From Hsuehochloa calcarea (lineage: Eukaryota; Streptophyta; Magnoliopsida; Poales; Poaceae): 64,000 nt of DNA. A program made the position numbers and the translations under genes. Below, one piece after another: positions 24,161 through 36,751 of this stretch (position 1 is its first letter; each line of letters opens with the position of its first letter). The notes beneath the pieces are model-generated. The model saw only the letters and a program-made list of their open reading frames with translations, did not search any database and had not been told where the DNA came from. The stretch spans positions 50,230,777 through 50,294,776 of the forward strand of contig CM070609.1 of NCBI GenBank assembly GCA_036346395.1, given 5' to 3'.

Positions 24161-24324
24161 GATTGAAGGACCGAAATGGCAACAGAGGGGGGGTGAATGG
24201 TGCCTAAAAATTAATACTCTCCTTCACTGTATTTAAAACCAGCCTACAAAGATCTCTGAAGATCTAAACAAAGTAAATGAAGCAAGATCAAATAACAAAA
24301 ACAAGTTTCAGGCTGTTCTTCTCG

Positions 24325-24400
24325 AAATCGGAAGTTCAGGGTAGTAGATTGCGGAAGTTCCGCCATGTAGTTCCTTGGTGTATATCGCGGAAGTTCCGCT
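24325..24400. repeat. CGGAAGTTCCG palindromes, left cluster
   Basis: One CGGAAGTTCAG-like and two exact CGGAAGTTCCG 11-mers within 75 bp of the LTR. Confidence 0.85.
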
Positions 24401-25359
24401 ATGTATTTCATTGCATAAAATCGAAGCTCTGATTATCCCGATCAAGAATGTAACGCCGGTTTTTGCCCAAAATCCAAACTACTTAATCTTGAATGCTCTT
24501 CTCGAGTCAAGTTTTACAGACATCATCCTAAACACCATCTTGACCTTATGGAGAAGAATCGCAACCAAAGATTCAATAATCGAACCAAAACGGATTTCTT
24601 GAAGAAGGGCAAGAAAACCAAAACCAATGATAAGCAAGATTCTCGATTCTTAGAGCATGAAACTTTGAGGAAGTAATAGCAATACCAAAACGATTCTAGA
24701 TATGAAGTTTCATGCTATCTCATAAAACGAATCAAAAGATATGCCAAAACCCTAGATATTCAACATGAGCAGAGAGAGAGAGAGTTGCAAAATCAAATAA
24801 TCGAAACCTCGATTTCATTGGATTGAAACATGGATTACAGAGGTAACGCAAAGAGGAATGATTACAATAGGTTTCAGTTCATACTCTCCTCTCAACAAGC
24901 TCTCAAAAAGCAAAACAAATCCTTTTCTAGAGCTAACCTAATTTTCTCTCAAAAGTCTAACCCTAACTCTGTGGTTCTCCCTATTTATAGCCTTTGCTAA
25001 TGGGCCTCGACCCATTAAGCCCGCTACACCGAACGGAACCGCCTCCACTTTTGCCGCTTTATGAAAAGACCCTTCGCCTTTGCGCACCTTTCGGAAGCCT
25101 CCGTACACCTTGTTGTGCACGACTGCAACCGCTTCAAGATTCACGCCGTCTTCGACACATCCCGACTGCTTCGACCTCAACGCCTCCTGCGCTTAGTCCG
25201 GTCCACGTGTCTCGCCACGACTCCATCTTGATGCCCGCATCAACATGCATAAAACACATCACATAGCATTGCACAATATCATAGCATCAATATTTGTATA
25301 AGACTCAAACTCATACAAAATCAAAAACACAAAATATTCTTCTCTCGCGATTCGACACA

Positions 25360-25680
25360 ATCGGAAGTTCAAGACTTACCACAGCGGAAGTTCCGATTTC
25401 TAACAATCGCGACTCGTCAGATTATCGGAAGTTCCGCGACTCAACATCTGCGGTACTTCGATATCCTAACAACCGACTTTCGGATATTTGATTCCAATTT
25501 GGTACCTCGAGAACACTCAATGTCAGTATATCGGACACTCCGCTACCCCTTGTGCGGTAGTTCCGATTTCCTTCACCAACTCAAAACCGTGAAAATCGGA
25601 AGTTCCTATTTCCAACACCGTAGAGTTCGATTTATCGAACTTCCGCTCCATACACGGTAGTTCCGATTTCGACGACTCGG
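25360..25680. repeat. CGGAAGTTCCG palindromes, right cluster
   Basis: About nine copies or variants: exact CGGAAGTTCCG at about 25385 and 25425, CGGTAGTTCCG twice, CGGACACTCCG, CGGAAGTTCCT, and CGAACTTCCGC on the opposite strand. Flanks AAAT/GATTTC recur. Confidence 0.85.
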
Positions 25681-25781
25681 CCGAGAAATAGTCCAAACCG
25701 AAAAACTCAACTCTCAATCTAATCAACACACTTGTCAAATACTCATCACTCAGAGTGGAGGACCTCTCACATGGTCTCTCA

Positions 25782-27050
25782 ATCTCCCCCTTGATGAGTA
25801 TATTGACAATTACCGAAAAAGCATAAGATGAGTTTGAGTTTACATTCAACCAAGGTGTAAACAAGAGTAGTTAAGCTCAAGACCAAGTTGACAAAAGAGA
25901 AAGACTTGAGATGAGATGAAAGAGCAATTTTCGCACAAAACTCAAGGCTTTTTTCCAGAAGGCTTTTTCTCACAAAAATTCTCCCCCTTTGGCAATAAAA
26001 TCATCAATATGTAGAAAAGGGAGGAAAAGACTATATGATGTTCATTTTAAGCATTAGGAGCCATGTAGATTATCCAAAATGATTATTAGAGAATTACACC
26101 AAGCCATAACACGTAAGAATGCTATCAAGATCATGACAATTGATGTAGAGAATAGCTAAGATGTAAAATCCATAATCGATTAATGATCCAATTCTTTAGC
26201 GAGTCAAATAAATCAAGATTGAAATCTAGCTAAAGATATCCAAGGATGATGCAAGCCATGTCAAATAATCTAAGTTGAACCAAGAAGACTCATACTGAAC
26301 AGTTTAGAGTGCTACCAGTTGAAGAAAGACTCATTTTATCCAGAACTCGGTCTCTTTGAAGATAAGCAATTTTAGCACATTTTTCTTTTTCTGAAGACTT
26401 TTTATGGTTTTATCTCAGTAAAGCAAGCTCTGGACTAGGTGCCATCCACAACTGCCTCCTGAGCTTCAACCTTTTTTTATTAGCCATGTGCTAGATCCCA
26501 AGCCTTATCGACCACTCCAAAAAGAGACTTAAGGAGGTGATCTTAGGTCATCCAAGGCTCCCCGAGTTCATGCCTAGTGCAATGGCAAGCCGTCTCATGA
26601 GAAAGATTTGGTGAGATCAGTTTTTTCGCACAAAAGAGATCATTTTTGCTTTTGAAGTTTTTAGACCAGTGATTAGAGATAAGTCATTTTTCTTAATAAA
26701 CTGACATAGCTTACTCAAAAGTTCAAAAGAGATTCAGGACTCAACTCAGCCTACTTGACATGGCGAAAATCATAAAAGGATAGTTTCAACCAGACTAGTC
26801 TCAAGAGCTATCATGACAAGATTTTAATTCAAGTTTAGCATTTTTAAACACCTTAGCATGGCAAAGACTAAACTACACATAAAAAGTCATGATAGATCTA
26901 GCAGTTTAGCATAAATCATGGCAAGATGTAAAACAGTGAAAACATATCATAAGGGATAATAAACAAGGCTCCATTTGATTATAATGCAATGCGGAATGAA
27001 ATGCACAAAAAATCCAGATTCCCTTCAGAATGAGATGCATCTTTTAATTC
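25782..27050 (-). mobile_element. Internal remnant of the SIRE-like copia element
   Basis: A PPT-like CCAAAGGGGGAG occurs a second time on the minus strand at about 25991-25980, some 200 bp upstream of the PPT at the LTR. The rest, to about 27050, is AT-rich with no recognisable pol domain and is probably the non-coding 3' portion of the element. The right boundary is uncertain. Confidence 0.45.
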
Positions 27051-29950
27051 AGGTTGAGTTATGACAAAATTAAGAGTATGGAATAACCAAGAATAACTCC
27101 CCCTGAACCAAAGGAACAAAAACGAGAAATGGGTGGAGAAGAAGGTGAAAAGCACCAAATTCGGATTCGGAATCAGCATCAAATTCGGATTCGGAATCAG
27201 CAGGACAGTCCGGATTAAAACGGTCATAACTTTCACAAACGGAGTCCGATTTGGGTGTTCTTGTGCTTGTTGGAAAGATAACTTCAAGACCAATCAAACG
27301 GATCCACCCTCACTCCGAAATCCATCATGTATCAAAAGATATGATCAAAACAATATGACGGTTGTAAAATCAGGGTTTTCTTTTTTGTTTTGGAATGTGT
27401 CGGAATTGGAGTAGTACTCCTAATCCGAATTAGAGTAGGTGTAGGGCCTCTTGGCCAGCCATGAGGTGGAGAAGGGGCACTATATATTGAAGGGTAGACC
27501 CCCATTGTATCCTCAGACCACGTTTGAGAAAAATCAATCTACTAAAGTTTTCGAGTTTAGCTTTGCTACCGAAATTCCATAAGGAATTTGGAGTGTCTTC
27601 TTCAATCAAGATCGTTCAGCCTTTCCGCTGGGAATTGGGTGCACGATAGATCTTCGCTTGGTGGTCGGCGAAATCAACACGAGTGTGTTTTTGCAGATTA
27701 AAGAGTGTTCGTCCCTTGCACTGGCATTGGAGGATCATTACAATTCATCAAGACTCCCGTGAGTATCCATCCTACGTCGAGAAGATCGGGCGACCCCGTA
27801 TCATCTTGGTATCAGAGCGCGGTTTACTCGGTAGGATCTTATCCCTGTAAATTTTAGTTTATTACTTACTGTCCTATAGTCCATAAACCGAAAACAAAAA
27901 AAAAATCCAAACCCTAGTTTCGCATCTGTTATTTTCGTGAGTTTTATTAAGTCTTGATCCATTAGAAAATTTGTTTACGTGCTGATCTTAGTGTCCTTTG
28001 CGTAGCTCGATCTTTGCATATTACATCGTTGAAAATCCGCTAGTTGATCCTTTAATTAGCATTTAAAAAAAGTAGATTCAATTTACTTCTCGGAATTCGT
28101 GTTCTTTCTTCAATATTGGGGATTCTTCTTCGTGTTTGATTCGGCCGGCTGCAAGGAGTCCTAATCGCCCCGAAGAATCCTAGTCGAACACATTCGGACC
28201 ATCCAACGGTTTGCGCATCTGTTGAGGGCTTCACTTAAATCCTTTGATACTTGAGACTAGTCTTTGATAATTGCATTGTGGGCTACTCTTAAATTATATA
28301 TCTCGACTGAATATCATCATTTGATAGTGCATCACCCTCGGCTGAAAAAAAAATCAAAGTTTAGAGAGAGAGAATTTTACCCTTGTGTTTTTCAAAAAAA
28401 AAAAATTGTGACTCATATACCTAATTAGATTCAGAATAAGATTTTGAATCTTTCGAAGTCACTTACGGGGTAAAAAAAAAGAGGTAAAAAAAGGCCGGCC
28501 GAACTCGGGTGAGTACTCTACACCAGATATTCGGTTATAGTATTTAATTTTTTGAGTAATTCCGTGCCCTTATTCTCATTTCAATTGGCTAGCGTCTCTC
28601 CTACTACTTGATGCAAACGAGCTATTGTTCCTGATTATTTCTATTTAGCTCATTCCTTTGTCGCATTGAGTCACATTGATCATTGCGTGTGCGTTCAGAC
28701 ACTTCACTTACATCTATTGGATCAGCACATATGCAATATTTTTCTAGCTTGGATTATTACTTAATTTTACAACATCGTGAAATTCAGATTGTGTAGGATA
28801 AATACCTCCTAATCAAGCTCCACCAAATATCCTTTGCCGTACAATGGTGAGTCACTTTTAAATCCGCTTGATCATCACTCGATATTGTAGCCACCACCAA
28901 GTGTAAGTTTCTTTGGGCCTCAATTCACTTCGGAAAGGTAAGAACTTTACTTGGCAGAGGAAAAGTGAGATTGAGTGAACTCTAAATATCACCCATATAT
29001 TTGTGGTTTTTTGTGTTTTTCTTTTCTTTTCTTTGTACTACTAACCATGTCAGGAGGAGACGACAATATCGGAGAGGAGCATGATCTGAATTCCCCGGTG
29101 ACTCGTTTTCAATTCCAAGCGTTGAGGGGAACTTTGCGCAATGAGTTCACCGCTACTACTTCTGCCTTGGAGGAGCAACTCAAGGCGGATATCAACAACT
29201 CCACACAAGATATGCGCATTGAGATGAACCAACAAATGAGTGTGCTACGTACCAACATTGTGAACGATGTGGTGCGTGCACTTCGACCACAACAAGAGGA
29301 AGGCAGTGTTCATCGTGGAGGTGGGAACCCTCCACAAGATGAGGGAGCGGGCGTTGCTCGAGGTGACCAAGAAGCACCACACAGGCGAGGCCGCGTGGTG
29401 GCCAACGCCATTCGTCCACCCCTGCCAGGGAGAGGTGAAGGGGGCGGATTCCATGGTCCGGGGAGGGGCCAAGGACATGGAGGCCGTGGTAGAAGAGCAC
29501 CTCGTTTTGACGACGATGACTTTCTTCACTTCGATGACGGCTACCACCGCCATAACCGTCGCGGTGACGAACGCCCCAATGAGGACAAGTTTGGTAAGCT
29601 TAAATTTACCATGCTAATATTTTCAGGTACACATGACCCGGAGGTATACCTTACTTGGGAGCTCAAGGTGGACAAGGTGTTCCGCTTGCACAATTATTCA
29701 GAGGAGAAGAAAATTCACATGGCAGGACTTGAATTCACTGATTATGCACACATATGGTGGGAACAAGTTCAAAATCAAAGGAGAGAACACGACGAGCCTC
29801 CCATCACTACATGGGAAGAGATGAAGTACCACATGAGAGCAAGGTTTGTTCCCAAACATTACAAGCGTGATTTATTTGACAAATTGCAGCAAATGAAGCA
29901 AGGAACGCTCACGGTGGAGGAGTACTATAAAGAGATGGAGATGGCCAACT
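27051..29950 (+). mobile_element. 5' part of a second gypsy element (LTR end, PBS, leader, gag)
   Basis: An LTR ends at 27803 (CCCCGTATCA) and is followed by a good PBS, TTGGTATCAGAGC (27806-27818). The LTR start lies before about 27150 but is not fixed. A TATATATTG box near 27480 is in the expected promoter position. A 24-bp tandem duplication (AAATTCGGATTCGGAATCAG...) lies at about 27158-27205. After a 1.2-kb leader, gag starts at 29047 and the element stops abruptly at about 29950: no pol and no 3' LTR follow. Confidence 0.75.
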
Positions 29951-29952
29951 GA
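29047..29952 (+). pseudogene. gag: Gypsy gag, intact N-terminal 300 residues, truncated
   Basis: Capsid protein of a gypsy element. The likely start is MSGGDDNIGEEHDLN at 29047; the frame is also open upstream from 28975, but that N-terminus looks non-coding. A coiled region (about residues 20-85) is followed by a Gly/Arg-rich linker with GRGEGGGFHGPGRGQGHGGR. The retrotransposon gag core follows: LIFSGTHDPEVYLTWELKVD, FTDYAHIWWEQVQNQRREHD, ITTWEEMKYHMRARFVPKHY and the terminal QMKQGTLTVEEYYKEMEM. The frame then meets unrelated DNA at about 29948 and a stop at 29950. The nucleocapsid zinc knuckle and all of pol are missing. The long uninterrupted frame means the insertion is fairly recent. 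Confidence 0.88.
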
Positions 29953-32900
29953 AGTGAAACAAGATAATCAAATATTGACACGGCTCAGACTACAGTAGTG
30001 AAATACATCTTATCATCAAACTGTTTTACGATTGATTCATCAATCAAGATTCAAGAGTGCAATAAGAAATTGTAGGCTCAACAGGGAGCATTCGAGGTAA
30101 GCATGGATATAGACCTTGAGCCTCCGTTGAACCAAGGTAGTGCAGCCACACCCTCGCACATGCCGCAACCACAATTGATGATGCTGCTTCGCACACGCCT
30201 AGCTGCACATTTAGAGTAAACAACAAACGATTATATAATGGAACTTTTAAGTTCTTACAAAACTTCAGTAATGGCTTATGATAAACCTTCTTGATGGAAA
30301 AAATAACATCAAGTTCTACACTTCTAATACATTATAGATTAGGTGAAATATTAGCTAGCATGCAAGGTTGACTATCCGTGCTCTGACCAACTCTAGTATC
30401 GATGGCGCCACACTCTCCCATTATGCCTTCAGTGCATATGCGGTCATCTTCAACTGTTTATTGACTATTTTCTAACAAGTGACAACCATATGAACAAATA
30501 TATATTCCTAATACATTTTACCATCCTCAGGCATGCCCTTTCACAACTAACAGGCATAGAACATATGGAAGTAAAAATCCATCAAATGTTTGAAGAAAAG
30601 AAAAGAATTGATAATTCAGTCAATCAACACAAAATAGGGAATTATTCCATTTTAGTTAAGAAGAAGAGAGAAATTGGGGAGCTAAGGAATCAAGAGAGCT
30701 AGGTTGTTGTTCAGGTAGTGTGCAAAAAGGGGGGACTAACAGAACAATCACATCATATAGGCCATGATATCACACGAAAAGTCCGCTCAGCTACCCATCC
30801 TCTAGCACTTTACAACCAGATAATCATAACCATGTTAAGCTCTTAACCTACTACTAATTGCATCATTCAAAACCAAAACCTTCTTTGTACACAACAAACT
30901 ATAAAAAGTAAATAAATGGTTCAAATATTTCCTTCGTAATGTTATTGTTTTCTGTACAAAACATGGATAAAAGGGAGTAGCAAGAATGGTGTAGTACAAT
31001 TTTTCAGTGCATGTGGAGCTGTACATCCTCTCACACTTGATCAGCTCTCACTACTTCTGATGGCATATTCTCCTTTCCATCAAATGAATTCCACAACGAT
31101 GGCATCATTACCATTCTAATTGTGGTTCGGCCCAACTTTAACAAATCACACTGCAATCTAGAATAAAGACAACATGATGAGTAAAACAAAATTATATGCA
31201 AGATTTAGGATATCTCCACATAAATGAAAGTTTTGTTATGAAATATATACGAGCATAAACCAGTATTACAAGTTGATTCATAAAATAGGCTTGCAATATG
31301 AAAGATGATGAGTAAGGTAAACCTTCTTATGCATATTTTTTAGCATAATCATTTGCCTATCTTTCTACAGGTGTGATAACAATCTAACATGAATAGATAT
31401 AACTATTCCGACGAATAAAAAGATAGAAGTTAGTATACCTTGTAAATGCCAACCTACAATGTCAATGTTTTTATGCATGATGGGAATAATTAGCACATTG
31501 TCGTGAAGATCGAAGCTTGGAACTGACAACCCTGCTAGTTTCTTTATCCACAAATTTTCCCTCACTTGCTATTCTAAACCACGCAATTTACAAAGTTATA
31601 TAAGGATCCACATGATCTGAAAGGACATATCACCGATACAAGAAAATCTAGCAACAAAAATAAAGAATGTGAAGAACACTCCTATAACAGAGAACATATT
31701 TTGCCAAGCCAATTAGATAGGTCATCAGTCATATTATGTATTACTTTAGGTTACCTACTACATTACCAGGTTTGCATTTTTCGCTTGGTACTATTGTTCC
31801 ACATATTTAAAATTATGCAAGCCTAAGCCACTTTGATATGATTATTTTTTGCAGTTTCAGCAAAGCGACATGAAAATAAGTTATAGTGACCTTTTTATGG
31901 TGATTTACGAAAAGCAGAAGCTACATAACCAAAATTTTAGGAATAAGACTGCAGAACTTCTACTGAACCTAATGGGGGATAGAGTATTTTTTGCATGCAT
32001 TAATGAAATAAACTTAGTTACAATTCATACAATGTTAAAAGAACATAGCTTCCACAAATTTACTCTAACTTGTACTGACTTTTGCATAGTTTTGAATCCA
32101 AATGAGGCAAAGTTCAGTCCTCACGACAAACTTGAAAGGAAACAAGAAGAAATCATAAAAATCAAGTCCTGTCATTTAGATCAACTATCATCAATCTCTA
32201 TAATGCCAAGCCACAAAATTAAGGAATACCTACTGGACCCTGCAGAATGCCAAGATGAACAATAATCTAGAGTTGTGATAGAACTATCACAAATCACATA
32301 CTATTCATAGAATTAAAAGATAAACAATAGGATAAGCATCGCTACTCGCTCATACTGAACACATCCAGTATTGAATAAATTATATTTGTCGCAACAAAAC
32401 TATATTTTTGCACCTGAGTTCTTTTGTTATGTTGCATATATACTTGGTTCTGACCTCTAAGATTTATACAAAAACCCAACCATGATCAGTACAAGATACC
32501 ACAAAAATCAAACCATACCCTTCAAATATGGTGACCTTGCTGCTCGCATGATGTGTCATATCCCTTCTATCTCATGACCACCTAACCTCCAACCCAATCC
32601 ACATAATTGATATAGTGGCTGAAAGAAGGAAAAAAGATGAAAGCATGAAGATTACAAACAGAGGGAAAGAAAGAGGGGAGCATAGCGAAGAATTTACCTC
32701 GTTCTTTTTTTAGTGTAGAAGGGAAAGAGCAAGTGCAGGAAGGAGGGCATGTGGAAGCAGTGCAACATTTTTTTTGTATAACACACATGCTTCACTTACT
32801 GCAACTGCCTCGTTGACTACAACCGTCATGTATTCGACGACATGCAGCGCCTCCCCATCCCCATCCTCTATATAGGGCGACAAAGATGTGATCAGGGGCG

Positions 32901-33553
32901 GCGGCGGAGAGCGACATCTTGACTTGATGGTGGGGCAGAGGAAGAAGAGCGGGACAACGATGAGCCCCAACCGACTCTTTTTTATGTTGAAGCCTAATTT
33001 GAAATTTTAGAAATAAAAATCATTTAATGTGAATAATCTAAACTTCAATCAAATTCAGAACTATTTTATTTGGGTTCCTTGAGTTCTATATTATTTTATG
33101 AAATTTTTACATATTTTTTGGAGTTTATTTGCTATTTCTCTGAGCTTCGTTTTATTTAATCTAATTTTTGAAATTCGTAAATTCATTTTTTCAGATTTTC
33201 CTTTTGGGCCGAATTCCTTTTTTCCTAGGCTTTTTCTTTTTTTTTTTCCTCTGACCCGTTTCCATTTTATATTCTGGCCCAGCCGCCTTGGCCCGCTTCT
33301 TCTTTAATCCCACGCGCTAGCCCAGTCTAGCGCCAACGCCTCCTGCTCCTCTCTCTGACTCGTGGGCCTGTGTTGTTAGTTGCCACATCACCTCCTTCCA
33401 ACTGCTATTTCTAGCTCGTGTTTGAGCCGGTCATGATGCTGTCGACGTCCTCCACTCGGATTCTCCCGTTCTGACACTTTAAAAGCGCAGGCGCCGTGTC
33501 AAAATCTTCATCGTGTCCTCTCTCAAATTGTGCCAGGTTTTGTTAGAGAAACC
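29953..33553. other. Unclassified region between gypsy fragment and LTR pair
   Basis: AT-rich to about 32500. Small frames at 30490-30702 (70 residues, plus) and 31849-32265 (138 residues, plus) are described separately or unrecognised. 32580-32970 has C/T-rich minus-strand frames with no motif. 33000-33550 (GGCCGAATTCC, CCCAGCCGCC, CTCTCTCTG) looks like LTR leader sequence. No TSD-bounded element was found. Confidence 0.35.
31849..32265 (+). CDS. Hypothetical 138-residue open frame, unrecognised
   Basis: I do not recognise a family. The frame begins at an ATG 12 bases after a TTTTTTGCAG splice-acceptor-like tract, so an upstream exon is conceivable. The composition looks protein-like (mixed charge; FRNKTAELLLNLMGDRVFF and ERKQEEIIKIKSCHLDQLSS could be helical) and is longer than most chance frames in this AT-rich stretch. 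There is no signal peptide, membrane segment or metal motif. It may be a captured gene fragment, a decayed transposon protein or a chance frame. Confidence 0.2.
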   Translation: MQFQQSDMKISYSDLFMVIYEKQKLHNQNFRNKTAELLLNLMGDRVFFACINEINLVTIHTMLKEHSFHKFTLTCTDFCIVLNPNEAKFSPHDKLERKQEEIIKIKSCHLDQLSSISIMPSHKIKEYLLDPAECQDEQ

Positions 33554-35179
33554 TGTAATACTCCCCTTTATTATAAGAAAGAAAGCTTTTAAAAGATAAA
33601 TTAGACATAAGAAAGAGGGGGTTCCTACAGTTTTTCAGGAACCTAGGTCTCGGGCCTAGGCCCGAGAGGCCCATGAGGGGTCGACCACGTATAAAAGGAG
33701 GGGGGAAACCCTAGTAGCTACTGTAGCTATAGTATATGCTGCCACTGTAGCACAGTACTATAGCAGCCCCCTCCATGTTGCTCTACCAAGATGAGGAGAA
33801 GAGGAGAAAGGAAGGAGAGGAAGGAAGAAGAAGAAAGGAAGGGGAATAAAGGGAGAAGGAAGGAAGAGGAGAGGAAGGGCACGTTCACACAGCGAGACTT
33901 CGATCTCCAGTGGTTCGACAAAACTCGATCCCCGATCGCTTGGTAGATTAATCGATTTATTTTGGTGCTGTCAGTAGTAGATCGGTTTGGAATAGCGACG
34001 TTGGTCGCCATTTTTTGGTAGGTTGCGTGCATTTTATGGAGTGTTAGTATTTTAGAGAGTTGTAGTTCTCTTTCTTAGCTTTATATAGGCGTAGAGATCA
34101 CTTAATTTCGTGTTACGGTCTAGAAGTTATGATGGTTTCTATGCGATTGTACAAAAGGATTGACGAGGATTAGCAGTTACATTGTGCAGCCAATATGATT
34201 TAGTTGAAGGCTGAATCAGATAGTTCACCCATTATGAAAGTTGTAGGCAATCCTTTAATATTTCCATATTGGTAGAGAACTTGATTTTTGGTTGAGCCAA
34301 TCAAACGATAAGAATTTTCTTCAACGACAGTAGTTCTAATTGATAGATTGTAGGTGCAGAAAATTCATATGATCCTTAGATATATTAGATGACCAAATCA
34401 GAAAACCTTGTCAACTAGGTTATCGTTGACGATTTCGTCATGTTTCCAGAGAGGTCAAGATCACTCCTTTCCAAGCTTCGTAGTAAAAGATATGAAGATT
34501 TTAGTACTGTTGTCCTGTGTGACCTTCCGCTAGACTGTCGGGTAAATTGAGTAGAACCAATATTCGAATCTTGCGTTTTGGGAAGATGGGTTAGGTGGTG
34601 TGAGTAGAGTCTACTTTTCACAGCGTTCTTATGTTAGTGATTCTCTTTTGTAGGAGAAGGAGTCTGCGCACGTCGTAGCGAAAAAGGCAAGTACATATGT
34701 ATGGTTGTGTTGATATAAGCTTTTCCTTTTATGATGAATGTATGGTGAACAATGTTTGATGCGTACTTATTCCTGTTCATAACTGGTTACATGGTTATGT
34801 TAATGATATGCCTTTGTTCATCGAATTCATTCATGCATGCAAGTATTGTTTTTGTTACACCCGCGGGAGTGGGTAGTGAAGTCCCATCATTCCAACATGG
34901 GCTAGTAAGACCTACTATTCCAATGTGGGCTATTTGGATCTCCGTTTTGAAATGTTCTTCAAATGGGCCTTGGATCCCCGTATTTTGGATAATGCGGGCA
35001 TAAGTGAACACCGACGGGTGTTCACTAGCTATACCGGTATAAGCAGAAGAGGAGATCATGCATTTCATTCATTCATATGAGTTCTGCCATTCCATGTTCT
35101 TATTCTATATATTGTGACTGTCATGTTCTTATTCATTGTTGTTCATACTATTATGTTGTACTTGCTGAGTCGTGGACTC

Positions 35180-36751
35180 TGTAGGACCGTAAAGGCGACT
35201 AGGGGGGGTGAATAGGCGCTTTCTCAACTTTCTCGCCTAAATCAATTACAACACGAACTTTACTCCTTTAGCTATGAAAGCTAAGAAGGTCAGTAAGCGC
35301 ACATTGGAAGCCTTGTGTTGGATTTGATAAACCCCTCAACCACACGTCACAAATGGAGAAAAGAACTCATCGTTTCAATCGAGCATCTTGGCGGTCCGAC
35401 CGGCTACCACGGTGGTCCGACCGACAATCAATCGGATCGGACCGGCTATTAGTCGGCGGTCGGACCGGTGGATATCGATTCGACCCAGCAGATACTAGCG
35501 GTCTGAACGCGGTCGGACCGCCGTTAATAACCGGTCGACCGGTTCGAAAGATCTTGAAAATCAAGTTTAACTCCAAAACGAAATTTGATCCAACTTTTGA
35601 TTCAACCAATGAAACTTGACCAAATTTCGAGCACACCTCCCTAATGATATTAGAGACCTATTTCTAGCGACGATCCTTCAGATCCACTCCGCAGAATCGA
35701 TCTCTCAAGGTTTTACAAAAGAAGTGCACAAACCCTAGAAATATGAAAGAAAGGGCCAAATGAATGCTTAAGAGGGTTTTCCATCCCCCCTTTCTATTTA
35801 TACTAGAGACCTAGGGTTTCACTTTTGGGACCCAAAAACACATAGGACCCACACACACATAACTATTGAAGCAATCGCCTGCTTCACCACGTGTAGGTTG
35901 ATCAGCGGTTCCCATCACGTCGCCAAGCCTCTCTTGTCCGAACCCCATCGGAACCTCCCAGAGACTCGCACCGATATCCGCACCACTGATCCAACTAAAT
36001 TGCATCAACTACCTGCTCGATCCATCTTGCCCATTCTGCACCCTGCTTGGGTCACACGACCTCACCCGGCATCATGATCGTTCTGGACCTCAGCTCTCCA
36101 AGCGTAGTCCCGATCCACCTCACCGTTGACGTCGCAGACCTGCAAGCCACCTGCACAGCAATAGACAAAAACACCGTTTCCGGGAACAAGTTCTTCACAA
36201 CTTGACCCACGTTAGCTCCGCAATGCAATATACAACAATAAAGCATTGAAGTTCATACAATAAACACAATCAAATCAACTCAATGCAAACTTGGCTAACC
36301 TCCAAGTCATCGGCGGTCTGACCGCCCCACAAGGCTGGTCCGACCAATTCCAGGCCGGTCGGACCGATCCCATAACGGCGGTCGGACCGCCCGAAAGGAC
36401 TTAGCCAAATTTCCAGCGTGAAAATCCGAAACCTTCTGGAATTTTCAACTCAATAGAACTTTTGTTGGGAGCTCCAAAATGATGGGACCACATCCAGAGA
36501 CTCCCTCACTTGCCTACACAACCTATTTTTGGCTCAGCTCCAAAAACCAATTTTTAATATGGCGGTCGGACCGGCCACCATGGCCGGTCGGACCTCTCCA
36601 CGCAAGCGATCGACCGCCGACACAACCGATCGATCACGTGGTCCGATGATACTCGAGCAAACCCGAAAATGCGAGATTTTGCAAACCAACAACTCCATTG
36701 CCAATTGACTCATCATCCTGAGATCGTGCACATATCCTCACGATATCCACA
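35180..36751 (-). mobile_element. Nested solo LTR, SIRE/Maximus-type copia, TSD GACTC
   Basis: 1572 bp from TGTAGGACCGTAAAGG to CGATATCCACA, flanked by perfect GACTC repeats (35175-35179 and 36752-36756). The GGGGGGGTGAATAGGCG start is the mirror of the 3' end of 5202-6758, so the LTR reads on the minus strand. It contains many GGTCGGACCG-type palindromes at 35390-35545 and 36309-36610. Confidence 0.9.
35390..36610. repeat. CGGTCGGACCG palindrome clusters
   Basis: Two clusters (35390-35545, 36309-36610) with over ten copies or near-copies: exact CGGTCGGACCG several times, CGGTCCGACCG, CGGTCTGACCG, CGGATCGGACCGG and CGGTCGACCGG. Same skeleton as the motifs in the two other SIRE-type LTRs but a different inner sequence. 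Confidence 0.85.

Larger units (their letters stand above)
16492..24163 (+). mobile_element. Gypsy retrotransposon (Tekay/Del-like), 3' part missing
   Basis: Order on the plus strand: a 3.2-kb 5' LTR (16492-19690), PBS, gag, protease, reverse transcriptase, RNase H and integrase. The coding sequence stops inside integrase, where a copia-type LTR begins at 24164. The rest of integrase, any chromodomain and the 3' LTR are not present downstream in this window. Multiple stops in gag and RT show it is dead. The very long LTR starting TGTAACATCCC and the gag-pol order fit the Tekay/Del chromovirus group; the lineage is inferred from LTR form, not from an alignment. Confidence 0.85.
24164..25781 (-). 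repeat. Copia SIRE/Maximus-type 3' LTR inserted into the gypsy integrase
   Basis: On the minus strand it starts TGAGAGACCATGTGAG right after a purine tract (ATCAAGGGGGAGA, 25797-25782) and ends at 24164 with CGGTCCTTCA. The plus-strand start TGAAGGACCG...GGGGGTGAATGG closely matches the start of 35180-36751. Length is 1618 bp. It holds about twelve copies of the CGGAAGTTCCG motif. The element body lies to the right; no second LTR is present, so no TSD can be tested. Confidence 0.75.

Noticed and set aside
29267..29617. 116-residue plus frame overlapping gag
   Set aside because: Shadow frame of the gag linker; gag has the family motifs.
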